The notes: generated by a model not told the origin, from the sequence alone. 64,000 nucleotides of DNA from Bryobacterales bacterium KBS 96 (GCA_000381625.1 KB906767.1:252729-316728); one strand, 5' to 3'; counted from the first letter of the stretch, positions 6,443 through 15,481 are shown. Made by a program: numbers and translations.

Positions 6443-8626
6443 ATGCTTAGATCCACGACGCCAGAATCGTCAGGGCCGGCCGATGTTGAGTATATGTGCC
6501 CGATGCATAAGGAAATCCGGCAAATCGGCCCAGGGACATGCACCAAGTGCGGCATGGCGCTTGAGCCCGCAAACACGCCGGCTATACGCCATGGGCATGC
6601 GCAGCACGTACCGGATGGCGGCCTGGAGAGCGAGTCCCACGCCGGCCATGACAAACATGCCGGACACAGCGTGGCCATGTTCCGCGACAAGTTCTGGGTA
6701 TCGCTTCTGCTGACTCTTCCGGCGCTCGTGTGGGGCCACATGCTCCAAGGGGCAATCGGCTACTCGGCGCCTCGCTTTGCGGGCTCCGCGTGGATTCCAG
6801 CAGTGTTCGGCACGGCGGTGTTCCTCTACGGCGGGACGCCTTTCCTGAAGGGCGCAGCCCGCGAAATTCGGGACCGCCTGCCCGGCATGATGACGTTGAT
6901 CGCCCTCGCGGTCTGCGTCGCGTTCGCGTTCAGCGCGGCTGTGGCTCTCGGCTTTCCCGGTATGCCGCTCTGGGAGGAACTGGCGACGCTCGTGACGATC
7001 ATGCTGCTCGGTCACTGGATAGAGATGCGCTCAATCTCGCAGGCGCAGGGCGCGTTGGGCGAGATCGCAAAGCTGCTTCCGAGCACGGCGTTCCGGGTGA
7101 CGGGCGAAGGAAGCGCCGAAAGTATCGAAGAGGCGCCGATATCGGCGCTCCGCGAGGGGGATGTCGTCCTCGTGCGGCCTGGCGCCGGCGTCCCGGCCGA
7201 CGGCGTCGTGCTCTCGGGGCGGAGCGCGATGAACGAAGCACTCATCACCGGCGAGTCGGCGCCCGTGGAGAAGCAGGAGGGCGCCAAGGTCATCGCCGGC
7301 ACAATCAACGGTACGGGCTCGCTCCGCGTCGAAGTCACCGGCGCCGGCGACCGGACGGCGCTCGCTGGAATCATGCGTCTGGTGGCGCAGGCGCAGAATT
7401 CCCGTTCGCGCGCGCAGGCCCTGGCCGATCGTGCGGCGTTTTGGCTCACGTGGATCGCGCTTGGCGCCGGTGTGGTAACACTCGCCGCATGGCTGCTCAT
7501 CGGTGCGAGCGGCGCCACGGCCATTGAGCGGCTCGTCACGGTGCTCGTCATCGCCTGCCCACACGCCCTGGGCTTGGCCGTGCCGCTCGTGTTAGCGATT
7601 TCCACGACGCTCGGCGCGGCCTCCGGGCTGCTTGTGCGCGATCGGCGCGGACTCGAGAAGGCGCGCAATCTCACGACCGTCGTATTCGACAAAACGGGCA
7701 CGCTCACGCTAGGCGAGTATCGAGTGGTCGCGGTGCGCGCCGTGGGCGATCTATCCGAAGATGAGGCGTTGCGGCTTTTGGCCGCCGTGGAGCGCGACGC
7801 CGAGCACCCGGTCGCGCGGGCCATTGTGAAGAGCGCCGTGGAACGGGGGCTTACGGCGCCTGCATCGGAAGCGTTCCAGACGGTTCCAGGGCATGGCGTT
7901 CGCGCTATCGTGGAAGGCCGGCAACTTGCAGGAGGTGGTCCGAACCTGCTCGCGAGCCTCGATGCGACACCCGTTTCCGAACTCCAGCAGTTCTCTGAGG
8001 AAGCGGCCGCCCGCGGGCAAGGAGTAGTCTACCTCGTCGAGAGCAGCCGCACGCTCGCTGCGTTCGCGGTCGCCGACGCAGTGCGCCCGGAATCGGCGGA
8101 AGCGGTACGGCGGCTGCACGACGCGGGTATCGAGGTGGTGATGATGACTGGCGATTCGCGCGCCGTGGCGGAGGCGGTCGCGCGTGACCTGGGCATTGAT
8201 ACCGTGCTCGCTCAGGTGCTGCCGGAGGACAAGGCGGCCAACATCGAGAAATTGCAACGAGCCGGCAAACGCGTGGCGATGGTGGGCGATGGGGTAAACG
8301 ACGCCCCGGCGCTTGTCACCGCTGACGTAGGCATTGCGATCGGCGCTGGGACCGACGTCGCCGTCGAGGCGGGGGACATCGTTCTCGTGCGTAGCGATCC
8401 GCGCGATGTGCCGCGCATCGTCAATCTCTCTCGCGCCAGCTACCGGAAGATGGTGCAGAATCTCTGGTGGGCAGCCGGCTACAACATCGTCGCGATCCCC
8501 CTCGCGGCCGGCGTGCTTGCGCCGTGGGGCGTGCTCCTTTCGCCCGCGGTGGGCGCCGTGCTGATGTCGATGAGCACGATCGTTGTGGCCGTGAACGCGC
8601 AGCTTCTCCGCGGCGTGCGCCTGTAG
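6443..8626 (+). CDS. CopB-type (P1B-3) heavy-metal translocating P-type ATPase
   Basis: A 727-residue ATP-driven metal exporter of the inner membrane. Residues 17-45 form a small metal-binding domain (EYMCPMHKEIRQ then CTKCGM), followed by a His-rich stretch (HGHAQH, HAGHDKHAGHS). Membrane helices come next, then the actuator loop with TGES (269-272), the transport-site motif Cys372-Pro-His374, the phosphorylation motif DKTGT (Asp416), and a GDGVNDAP hinge near residue 620. CPH, rather than CPC, is the signature of CopB enzymes, usually linked to Cu or Ag. No CopZ, CueR or CopA is adjacent. The gene is richer in G+C than its left flank, which is decayed, and may have been acquired horizontally. 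Confidence 0.93.
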   Translation: MLRSTTPESSGPADVEYMCPMHKEIRQIGPGTCTKCGMALEPANTPAIRHGHAQHVPDGGLESESHAGHDKHAGHSVAMFRDKFWVSLLLTLPALVWGHMLQGAIGYSAPRFAGSAWIPAVFGTAVFLYGGTPFLKGAAREIRDRLPGMMTLIALAVCVAFAFSAAVALGFPGMPLWEELATLVTIMLLGHWIEMRSISQAQGALGEIAKLLPSTAFRVTGEGSAESIEEAPISALREGDVVLVRPGAGVPADGVVLSGRSAMNEALITGESAPVEKQEGAKVIAGTINGTGSLRVEVTGAGDRTALAGIMRLVAQAQNSRSRAQALADRAAFWLTWIALGAGVVTLAAWLLIGASGATAIERLVTVLVIACPHALGLAVPLVLAISTTLGAASGLLVRDRRGLEKARNLTTVVFDKTGTLTLGEYRVVAVRAVGDLSEDEALRLLAAVERDAEHPVARAIVKSAVERGLTAPASEAFQTVPGHGVRAIVEGRQLAGGGPNLLASLDATPVSELQQFSEEAAARGQGVVYLVESSRTLAAFAVADAVRPESAEAVRRLHDAGIEVVMMTGDSRAVAEAVARDLGIDTVLAQVLPEDKAANIEKLQRAGKRVAMVGDGVNDAPALVTADVGIAIGAGTDVAVEAGDIVLVRSDPRDVPRIVNLSRASYRKMVQNLWWAAGYNIVAIPLAAGVLAPWGVLLSPAVGAVLMSMSTIVVAVNAQLLRGVRL

Positions 8627-8711
8627 GGAGTTCCAGGGCTTTCTGAAGAAAGCGCCATAACATCAAAATTAGCGGCGTAACTAATACAGCTTGTCAAGGC
8701 GAGTGGCTCCA

Positions 8712-9299
8712 TTATGAGGAGATACTGGAGCCGCCTATTTTCCTCCCCGCCGCTTCCACCGTATTCGTCGGGTCCGCGCCTTCCCATTTCTGATCGGCGC
8801 TGGGGCCGTACACCGCCGGAACCGGGCGGTCCATCAGGCGTAGATACACTGTCAGTTGCGTCCGATGGTGCGCCGTGTGGAGAACGCGTCTCCAAAAGAC
8901 CCAGATGCGCTCACGCTTCACGTCGAAAAAGGGAACGACCACATGCCACCATTCGTTCGGCTGTTTCGCGAGAAACTCCAGCCTCTTCGCCGCCAGTTCG
9001 ACGAATCTGTGGCAATACGCGTCCACGGTCAGTTGTTCGGGCAGAACGCCGGCGGGCGCGGGCTCCGGAGTGGAAAGAAATTCCCCGAAGAACCGGCGTT
9101 CAGAGAGAAGCTGGTGCTTGAATATCTCGGCGACCGTAGAAGAGCGGGCATGCGGTTTGTAATCGAGATCCGCATCTTTAAAGCAGCGCCACACCGCCAG
9201 CACTTTGTTCGTTTCGCTGGCATACGTGTCGAGCAAATACTGAAACGCGGCTTCCGCCGCTTGAGGCACAGCTTCGAGTTCTTTGTGATCGTAGTGCAT
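8712..9299 (-). CDS. DinB-like putative metal-dependent protein
   Basis: A 195-residue DinB-superfamily protein. Metal-ligand candidates appear as the FKHQLLSERRFFGEF segment and the later LHTAHHRTQLTVYLR helix, the usual His triad arrangement of DinB/YfiT-like four-helix bundles. The substrate is unknown; relatives act as thiol S-transferases or are uncharacterised. I set the start at the ATG at 9299 because AGGAG lies eight bases upstream; an upstream in-frame codon at 9332 would lie in the terminator of the preceding sodA gene. It is followed on the other strand by the CopB gene end, with no apparent link. Confidence 0.82.
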   Translation of the reverse strand: MHYDHKELEAVPQAAEAAFQYLLDTYASETNKVLAVWRCFKDADLDYKPHARSSTVAEIFKHQLLSERRFFGEFLSTPEPAPAGVLPEQLTVDAYCHRFVELAAKRLEFLAKQPNEWWHVVVPFFDVKRERIWVFWRRVLHTAHHRTQLTVYLRLMDRPVPAVYGPSADQKWEGADPTNTVEAAGRKIGGSSISS

Positions 9300-9314
9300 C
9301 ACGTGTGCTCCTAA

Positions 9315-9343
9315 CAAAAAAGGCGCCCTCATACGAGAGCGCC
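9315..9343 (-). terminator. Rho-independent terminator downstream of the superoxide dismutase gene
   Basis: On the minus strand a GGCGCTCTC / GAGGGCGCC hairpin with a four-base loop is followed by six T residues. It lies 23 bases past the sodA stop and just before the ribosome site of the DinB-like gene, so the two genes are probably separate transcripts. Confidence 0.8.
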
Positions 9344-9365
9344 GGTTTCGGTTTACACCGGGAAA

Positions 9366-9971
9366 CTACTTCAGGTGTTTATTTACTTCGTTCCAATTCA
9401 CCACGTTCCACCAAGCCGCAATATATTCCGGCCGGCGGTTTTGATATTTCAAGTAGTAGGCGTGCTCCCAAACATCCAGACCCAAGATGGGCTTCTTGCC
9501 TTCCATCAACGGGCTGTCCTGGTTGGCCGTCGAGGAAATCTCGAATTTGCCATTGCCGCTCTTCAGCAGCCAAGCCCAGCCTGAGCCGAAGCGCCCCGCG
9601 GCCGCTGAGTTGAATTTTTCCTTGAACGAATCGAAGCTGCCGAAATTCGAGTTGATTACGCTTGCAATGTCTCCGGTCGGCGCGCCGCCTGCTTTCCCGG
9701 CCAGGATCGGCCAGAAGAACGAGTGGTTCGCATGGCCGCCGCCATTGTTGCGAACGGCCGTTTTGACGGCATCCGGCACAATCGCGCAGTTATTCGCCAG
9801 TAATTCTTCCAGGCTCTTGCCGGATAGTTCCGGCGCGGAGTCCAGCGCCTTATTCAAGTTCGTCACGTAAGCGTTGTGGTGCTTATCGTGATGAATCTCC
9901 ATCGTGGTTTTATCGATGTGCGGCTCCAGCGCATCGGAAGGGTAGGGGAGTGGTGGAAGTGTAAATGACAT
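9366..9971 (-). CDS. sodA: Superoxide dismutase, Mn-type
   Basis: A 201-residue Fe/Mn superoxide dismutase, full length for the family, converting superoxide to oxygen and hydrogen peroxide in the cytoplasm. The four metal ligands are in place: His27, His83 ([10 protein letters not shown]), Asp166 and His170 ([15 protein letters not shown]). The second-shell motif TANQDSPL carries the Gln characteristic of Mn enzymes instead of the Fe-type arrangement, so I call it Mn-type; cambialistic use cannot be excluded. There is no signal peptide. A strong terminator follows the stop, so it appears to be monocistronic. Confidence 0.95.
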   Translation of the reverse strand: MSFTLPPLPYPSDALEPHIDKTTMEIHHDKHHNAYVTNLNKALDSAPELSGKSLEELLANNCAIVPDAVKTAVRNNGGGHANHSFFWPILAGKAGGAPTGDIASVINSNFGSFDSFKEKFNSAAAGRFGSGWAWLLKSGNGKFEISSTANQDSPLMEGKKPILGLDVWEHAYYLKYQNRRPEYIAAWWNVVNWNEVNKHLK

Positions 9972-10050
9972 TAGTTTCTCCGAATCAATTTTACGTCTTC
10001 ATGCATTTGGATGCCGTTCAGACCGGCCAGGTCGCCAATTCAAACAACTT

Positions 10051-11220
10051 CTATTCCGCTGAATAGACAGTTGAGCCGGCGACGATTGTTTCAACAACTG
10101 TCAGTTCGTTCGCGGCTTCATCCCAGCGAAAACGCACCAGATCCGCTTTTTCTCCGGGCGTAAGGCCTCGCTGCCGCCCGGCCACGCGGCACACCCTTGC
10201 CGGATTGACGGTCGCCATCGCGAGCGCTTCCAGCAGGGAAATGCGGCCCATCCGGACTGCGTTGCCGACGCCGCGATCCATGCGCAGCGAAGAGCCCGCT
10301 AGGCGATCCTGGTTGCGCAGCACCACACGGTTGTCGGCTTTCAATTCCACTTCCTCGATGCCGAGTTGATAGTAGCCTGGCTTGCACATGGCTGGCATCA
10401 CTGCGTCCGTCACCAGCACCGAGTGCGCCACGCCTTTTGCGCGAACAGCTGAACGAAAAAACGGGGCGGGGATATGAATGCCATCCAGAATGAAACTGGG
10501 CGACAGGCGTTCTTCCGCAATCTGATCCCAGATGTAGTTGTTCGTCTTGTGAAGCGTTGCGTGCGCGCCGTTCCCCAAGTGCGTGGACATCGTTGCGCCT
10601 GCATCCACCGCTGCTCTTATTTGCTCGCTCGTCGCCTTCGTGTGGCCTACGCTCACTACCACGCCTGTGCGCGTCACGGCTTCGACATACGCCGGCGCCT
10701 GCGGCCATTCCGGCGAAACCGTCACTAACCGGACCAGGCCGTCCGCCGCTTCCTGCCAGCGCTTAAATTCCTCAATGTCCGGCGGTCGCACGGAGCCTTT
10801 GGGATGGGCGCCGCGCGGTCCGTCATCGGGCGAAATGTGCGGACCTTCCACGTGAAAGGCTTCGATCGCGGTCCCCTCGGCCATGCCCGCGGATTCGAAC
10901 GATCTCTTCGCCTTCGCCATGTTGCGAAGCGCGCCGGCCATGATTTCAGAAGGGCCCGTAATGACAGTGGGAAAACATCGAGTGACGCCAGTAGAAAACA
11001 TCACGCGCAACGACCGCCCAATTTCCTCGGCTGACGCGGCAGGGTCGTTGTAATCGACGCCCGCAAAGCCATTCACTTGCACATCGATAAATCCCGGCGC
11101 CAGATATTCGTCCGTACCAGGCGATGCAATCAATTCATCAGCCGACTCAATCAGGTTGCTGAAGCGAATTTCATGATTCGCGGACGTGCCGGCCAACTTC
11201 CCCTGGCGCATCTTGGTCAT
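10051..11220 (-). CDS. nagA: N-acetylglucosamine-6-phosphate deacetylase
   Basis: A 389-residue amidohydrolase that removes acetate from GlcNAc-6-phosphate in amino-sugar catabolism and cell-wall recycling. The features match NagA: LAPGFIDVQVNGFAGVDYN early, the EAFHVEGPHISPDDGPRGAH segment with a metal-binding Glu, VGHTKATSEQI and STHLGNGAH with metal-binding His residues, and the catalytic Asp in LVTDAVMPA. The N-terminal strand region is shorter than usual, but the barrel is complete. No nagB lies next to it. A FucP-family carrier at 13455-14786 could be its transport partner, although ilvE and an M48 protease intervene. Cytoplasmic. Confidence 0.9.
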   Translation of the reverse strand: MTKMRQGKLAGTSANHEIRFSNLIESADELIASPGTDEYLAPGFIDVQVNGFAGVDYNDPAASAEEIGRSLRVMFSTGVTRCFPTVITGPSEIMAGALRNMAKAKRSFESAGMAEGTAIEAFHVEGPHISPDDGPRGAHPKGSVRPPDIEEFKRWQEAADGLVRLVTVSPEWPQAPAYVEAVTRTGVVVSVGHTKATSEQIRAAVDAGATMSTHLGNGAHATLHKTNNYIWDQIAEERLSPSFILDGIHIPAPFFRSAVRAKGVAHSVLVTDAVMPAMCKPGYYQLGIEEVELKADNRVVLRNQDRLAGSSLRMDRGVGNAVRMGRISLLEALAMATVNPARVCRVAGRQRGLTPGEKADLVRFRWDEAANELTVVETIVAGSTVYSAE

Positions 11221-11336
11221 AAAGCTAAAACATTTCCCCTCTAAATGGTTTTTTCACAACTTACGCAACGCACGCACCCGGTAACTGCCGGTCTCTCAGC
11301 GAGATAAAACGTGTTGAAAACCGCTTTATAATGCTT

Positions 11337-11524
11337 GGCTCCGGCCGGTGTTCCTGTTACAACAGACTACAGATCCAGCGCGAGCGCGGGGTCGGCAGGT
11401 AATCTCGGGGGAGGTGGCTGCAGGTTTCGCGTTCGCCGTTGGTTCAAAGACGCGCCGCGTTGCGGCCGTTCCGCAAGTAACACCTCCGCACCGCAGCTTC
11501 AAAACCCACTTACCCGCCGAAGCT
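11337..11524 (+). ncRNA. Candidate structured RNA (rod-like, 6S-like size)
   Basis: This intergenic interval folds as a rod. The ends pair (GGCTCCGGCCGGT with ACCCGCCGAAGCT, two mismatches), a central GGAGGTG (11411-11417) pairs with CACCTCC (11487-11493), and within it CGCGT/ACGCG and TTGCGG/CCGCAA form two hairpins. TATAAT at 11327-11332 lies just upstream on the plus strand, without a clear -35 box. Size and shape suit a 6S RNA, but I cannot identify the family by sequence. The minus strand could equally be read as a leader of nagA. Strand and identity are uncertain. Confidence 0.35.
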
Positions 11525-11542
11525 GTAAAGAGCCCAGCCCGC

Positions 11543-12493
11543 TTAGGCGCCCACCGGCTGCGGCTCTGTCACTCCACTTACCGGTGTCAGCCAACCGAAC
11601 TCGTCTTTCGCCTTGCCTTGGACGATCTCAAAAAACCGGTGCTGGATGCGTTCGGTAATCGGCCCGCGCCGCCCCTCGCCAATCTGTACGCGATCCACGG
11701 ATCGAATGGGCGTGACCTCGGCGGCCGTTCCGCAGAAGAAGACTTCGTCCGCAATATAAAGCATCTCCCTGGGGATGATCGTCTCGACGAGGGGAAGCCC
11801 CAATTGCCGGACCAGCGTGATGATGGAATCGCGCGTAATTCCCGGCAGCACCGAGGCGCCTAGAGGCGGAGTGTGCACCTTGCCGTCGCGAATCACAAAA
11901 ATGTTTTCGCCCGAACCCTCGCTAACGAATCCGTTGTTATCGAGGGCGATCCCTTCGGCATAGCCGTTCTTCGCGGCTTCCATGCGAATGAGTTGCGAGT
12001 TCATGTAGTTCGCGCCCGCCTTCGCCAGCGCCGGCAGCGTATTCGGCGCAATGCGGGTCCACGACGAAATGCACACGTCCACACCTTGCGCGAGCGCTTC
12101 TTCGCCCAGATATTTGCCCCATTCCCACACGGCGATGTACGTTTCGATCGGATTCGAAAAAGGCAGCACGCCTACATCCCCATAGCCCCGTATTGCAATG
12201 GGCCGGATGTAACAGGAGCGCAACTGGTTCGCCCGTATGGTCTCCACCATCGCCTGCGTCAATTGCTCGATGGAATACGGAATTTCCATCCGGTAAATCC
12301 TGCCGGAATCCAGTAGACGCCGCGCGTGTTCCGGAGCGCGGAAAATTGCCGGGCCGTTCGCGGTTTCGTAGCATCGAAGACCCTCAAATACCGAGCTTCC
12401 GTAGCTGACGACATGGGAAAGAACGTGGATTTTGGCCTCGTCCCAGCGAATCAATTGCCCGTTGTGCCAGATCTTCTCGGTTGCCTTCAGCAT
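11543..12493 (-). CDS. ilvE: Branched-chain amino-acid aminotransferase
   Basis: A 316-residue fold-type IV PLP aminotransferase that interconverts Leu, Ile and Val with their 2-oxoacids. Visible family features are WHNGQLIRWDEAKIHVLSHVVSYGSSVFEGLR at the N-terminus (the residues after the start typical of IlvE), YIRPIAIRGYG, the ALAKAGANYMNSQLIRMEAAKNGYAE segment around the PLP lysine, and SEGSGENIFVIRDGK near the cofactor phosphate. The ATG at 12493 gives the normal length; a longer open frame upstream overlaps the divergent M48 gene region and is not conserved. It is a single gene, with a structured element beyond its 3' end. Cytoplasmic. Confidence 0.92.
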   Translation of the reverse strand: MLKATEKIWHNGQLIRWDEAKIHVLSHVVSYGSSVFEGLRCYETANGPAIFRAPEHARRLLDSGRIYRMEIPYSIEQLTQAMVETIRANQLRSCYIRPIAIRGYGDVGVLPFSNPIETYIAVWEWGKYLGEEALAQGVDVCISSWTRIAPNTLPALAKAGANYMNSQLIRMEAAKNGYAEGIALDNNGFVSEGSGENIFVIRDGKVHTPPLGASVLPGITRDSIITLVRQLGLPLVETIIPREMLYIADEVFFCGTAAEVTPIRSVDRVQIGEGRRGPITERIQHRFFEIVQGKAKDEFGWLTPVSGVTEPQPVGA

Positions 12494-12571
12494 GCTCGAA
12501 TTATAACGAAGTTGTTTGAAACACTCGATTTGCCAGAGCAATCTGGGATTATGGGGAAAGTAGGAGCGGGG

Positions 12572-13435
12572 ATGAGACCAAAACGTATATGGCTGGCCGT
12601 TTTGCTTGTCGGCGGAGGAACGCTGTTTGCGCAACTCAAGGAACTGAAGCCCGGTTTCAATTTTTTCTCTACGCAACAGGACATTCAATTGGGCCAGGAG
12701 GCAAAAGCGCAGGTCGAGAAGACGATGCCGGTCATTCAGGATCGCCGCATCACGGACTATCTGACGCTAATCGGCCAAAAACTTGCCCAATCACCGCACG
12801 CAGGCAAATGGCCGTTCACGTTTAACGCGATCTACGATAAGAGCATCAATGCGTTCGCTCTGCCGGGCGGCCCCATGTTCATCAATACGGCGACCATCAC
12901 GGCGGCCGATAATGAAGCGCAACTGGCCGGAGTGATGGCGCACGAGATGTCGCATATTGTGCTTCGCCACGGCACGCACCAGGCATCGAAGGCTCAGTTT
13001 ATTCAACTGCCTGCCGCGATTGCGGGCGCGGCGCTGGGCAATGGCATTCTGGGGGCGCTCGGGAGGCTCGGTATCAATATCGGGGCGAACTCCGTCCTGC
13101 TGAAGTATTCACGCGATGCCGAAGCGCAGGCCGACTATAATGGCGCGGAGATCATGGCCGATGTCGGCTATAACCCGATCGAAATGGCTCGCTTCTTTGA
13201 GAAATTGGAAAGCAAGGGAAGTCGGGGAGAAATTGCTCAATTTATGTCGGACCACCCGAATCCCGGCAACCGCGTGAAGGCAGTGGAAGAAGAGATCCAA
13301 TACATGCCGAAGAAGACCTACCGCGACGACATCACCGGGAAGCTTCAGGGTATTCAGGGTTACGTGCAGCATCTGAAACCTCCGAAAAATTACAAGCCGC
13401 CGGCACAAACCCAGAATCCGCCGCCTGGCGCATGA
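12572..13435 (+). CDS. Exported M48-family metalloprotease
   Basis: A 287-residue zinc protease of the M48 family (Oma1/BepA-like). Residues 1-20 form a signal peptide (MRPKRIWLAVLLVGGGTLFA). The zinc motif VMAHEMSHIVLRHG gives His124, Glu125 and His128; the third ligand Glu lies in SRDAEAQADYNGAEIM. The C-terminal SDHPNPGNRVKAVEEEI is also typical. It would act in the periplasm on envelope or misfolded outer-membrane proteins, but the substrate is not determinable. AGGAG five bases before the ATG at 12572 fixes the start; no TPR extension as in BepA is present. The gene converges with the FucP-type gene, 19 bases away. Confidence 0.88.
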   Translation: MRPKRIWLAVLLVGGGTLFAQLKELKPGFNFFSTQQDIQLGQEAKAQVEKTMPVIQDRRITDYLTLIGQKLAQSPHAGKWPFTFNAIYDKSINAFALPGGPMFINTATITAADNEAQLAGVMAHEMSHIVLRHGTHQASKAQFIQLPAAIAGAALGNGILGALGRLGINIGANSVLLKYSRDAEAQADYNGAEIMADVGYNPIEMARFFEKLESKGSRGEIAQFMSDHPNPGNRVKAVEEEIQYMPKKTYRDDITGKLQGIQGYVQHLKPPKNYKPPAQTQNPPPGA

Positions 13436-13454
13436 CCATTCCCCGATTCATTTA

Positions 13455-14786
13455 TCAAGCCGCGGGCGATACCGGAATCCGCACCTTCGACCCAAAATAC
13501 GAGTAATACGCGACGAAAATGTAGCAGCCTAGCGGAATCAGCATCGCGATAGCCATGCTCTTCGTTGCCTCGGATACAAGGCCCATTACTGGCGTAAAGA
13601 TCGCTCCACCGATGATCGCCATAACGATGAAGGACCCGCCGATCTTGGTATTCGGTCCAAGCTCCTTCAGGCCAAGTGCGAAAATCGTCGGAAACATAAG
13701 TGACATGAAAAAGCTCGTGAGGAAGATGGTCCAGACTCCGATCCAGCCAGGGGATAAGACGGCGATTGCGACCAGGATGACGTTAATGACGCTATAGTGT
13801 CCCATCAGCTTATTCGGCGGATAGAACTTCATTACGTATGAAGACGCGAACCGTCCCACGCCGAAAGCGACCAGCGTTCCTGTCAACAGGTAACCGGCGA
13901 TCTTTTCATTCTGATTCGTGTACTGCTGAATGTATTGAATGAAAAAACTCCATGTACCTACCTGCGCACCGATGTAGAAGAACTGGGCCACGACGGCTTG
14001 CAGGAAATGAGGATAGTGAAGCAATTCGCTGAAGTGTCCTTTCCCCTCTCCCGATGGCTCGTGTTCCTCGCCCGACAGCGTCGGGAACTTGGTGCGAATA
14101 ATTAAAATAGCCCAGATGAAGACCACGACGCCAACCACCAGATACGGGTCGACGACGCGCATGGTTTCGTGGTGAAGATAATCCTTCAGCGTGCCGGCCG
14201 CTTTCATGGAAGCGACCTGATCCGGCTTCAATTCGACGCCCGAGAAAATGAACACGGTGCCGACCAGGACTCCGCAGATGGCGCCGAGCGGATTAAAGGC
14301 CTGCGAAAAGTTGAGGCGGCGCTCCGAACTGACCGGATCGCCAAGTTGCGCGATAAACGAGTTCGATCCCGTCTCGAGAAATGCCAGACCGCTGGCAATC
14401 ACGAATAATGCGCCTAAAAACAGGCTGTATCTGCCGGCAAGGGCGGCCGGCCAGAAGAGAAAGGTGCCGCCGGCGTACAGAAACAGCCCTGTCACCAGTC
14501 CCGCTTTGTATCCGAACTTCTTCATCATCATCGCCGCCGGCATGGACAGCAGGAAATAGCCGAGGTAGAACGCCGATTGAACCAAGCCCGCCTGAAACCG
14601 GGTTAGCTCAAACGATTTCATGAATTGCCGAATGAGGACGTCATTCAGGTTGTTGGGGATGCCCCACAGGAAAAAAAGCGCGGTGACAAGGACGAAGGGA
14701 ACTACATTCTCCCGGGCGAACAGCCGGTGTTCTCCGGGCGGCGGATTGCCCGCCTTCGTATTGGCCGTGACACTATGCGAATTCAT
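13455..14786 (-). CDS. FucP-family sugar:H+ symporter
   Basis: A 443-residue major-facilitator protein with twelve predicted helices of the FucP/GGP subgroup. Signature segments are FFLWGIPNNLNDVLIRQFMKSFELTRFQAGLVQSAFYLGYF-type spacing in the first two helices, LETGSNSFIAQLGDP, RLNFSQAFNPLGAICGVLVG and SLMFPTIFALGLKELG. The family takes up fucose, glucose, galactose or GlcNAc with protons. Because nagA lies 2.2 kb away on the same strand, a GlcNAc role (as in NagP carriers) is possible, but this is inference and the genes are not contiguous. Inner membrane; a complete gene. Confidence 0.88.
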   Translation of the reverse strand: MNSHSVTANTKAGNPPPGEHRLFARENVVPFVLVTALFFLWGIPNNLNDVLIRQFMKSFELTRFQAGLVQSAFYLGYFLLSMPAAMMMKKFGYKAGLVTGLFLYAGGTFLFWPAALAGRYSLFLGALFVIASGLAFLETGSNSFIAQLGDPVSSERRLNFSQAFNPLGAICGVLVGTVFIFSGVELKPDQVASMKAAGTLKDYLHHETMRVVDPYLVVGVVVFIWAILIIRTKFPTLSGEEHEPSGEGKGHFSELLHYPHFLQAVVAQFFYIGAQVGTWSFFIQYIQQYTNQNEKIAGYLLTGTLVAFGVGRFASSYVMKFYPPNKLMGHYSVINVILVAIAVLSPGWIGVWTIFLTSFFMSLMFPTIFALGLKELGPNTKIGGSFIVMAIIGGAIFTPVMGLVSEATKSMAIAMLIPLGCYIFVAYYSYFGSKVRIPVSPAA

Positions 14787-15287
14787 GAAACAACGCTCCT
14801 GGAACGGTTCGAAGGCACTGGAACATGCTCTGGTGGACTAGTATAACGGAGCCTGTAGCGTTAACGCCGGGTCGCTTTTTATCGCGCGTGTGAGATACTC
14901 CGAATTTATTCCACTCGCATTTGTACCAGTATGTTTGAAGGCTTTCTCGACCCACGTTCTCAACTTGCTCTGATGTGCCTGTTTACGGCATTCGTGTTCT
15001 GGAACAACGACCCGCTGTTCTTTGTGTTTGCATCGATGGCCGCCTGCACAAAATTAACGGAATAGGCCCTCGCGGCGCCCCGCCTGGAAACTGTAACAGT
15101 ACGAATTTTATTCAGGCGCTGGGAAATACTTCCCTGCCAGCACCACGCCACTTTCCGGTCCGAACATGCCCCTTAAAATAGCGAACTGACCGCAAACTAC
15201 TGAAAAAGCGTTACTACTCGGTGGATGAGCTGCCGCAATCGCATCGAGGCGATTCACGTGCACAACTAGTTGCCGAGGAGAAATAGA
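14787..15287. other. Intergenic region with one possible small membrane ORF
   Basis: No large gene is convincing here. From 14931 to 15065 a 44-codon plus-strand frame (MFEGFLDPRSQLALMCLF, then a second hydrophobic run) could encode a tiny membrane peptide, but it lacks a ribosome site. The last 15 bases hold GAGGAGAAA, the ribosome site of the following gene. Confidence 0.3.
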
Positions 15288-15452
15288 ATGCTCTGGTATG
15301 CATGGGTATTCCTGGTGATAGCGATTCTAGCGGCTATTTTTGGTTTCGGCGGCATCGCGGCCGCCGCGGCGGGAATTGCGAAGATCCTGTTTGTTGTGTT
15401 CCTGATATTGTTTGTGATCAGCCTTATCGCCGGCCGCCGCAGAGTGGTCTGA
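15288..15452 (+). CDS. Small membrane protein, DUF1328/YtjA family
   Basis: A 54-residue protein consisting of two hydrophobic helices: [20 protein letters not shown], a glycine/alanine-rich [13 protein letters not shown] segment, and [16 protein letters not shown] followed by basic residues. This pattern and length match the DUF1328 (YtjA) family of small inner-membrane proteins of unknown function. GAGGAG eight bases before the ATG decides the start; an in-frame codon 18 bases upstream is not preceded by a ribosome site. It stands alone and ends at a strong bidirectional terminator shared with the convergent HIT-family gene. Confidence 0.85.
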   Translation: MLWYAWVFLVIAILAAIFGFGGIAAAAAGIAKILFVVFLILFVISLIAGRRRVV

Positions 15453-15481
15453 CGGCAGGTGAAACGGTAGCGTTATGAGTT

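Noticed and set aside
6730-7824. Open frames on both strands inside the CopB gene
   Set aside because: They overlap the P-type ATPase, whose motifs are complete. The products are Arg-rich and typical of off-frame translation.
11221-11336. TPP-riboswitch-like CTGAGA before nagA (minus strand)
   Set aside because: Only this hexamer is present; the rest of the conserved TPP core is missing.
12326-12571. Long N-terminal extension of the M48 protease
   Set aside because: AGGAG and a clean signal peptide place the start at 12572; the extension lies antisense to ilvE.
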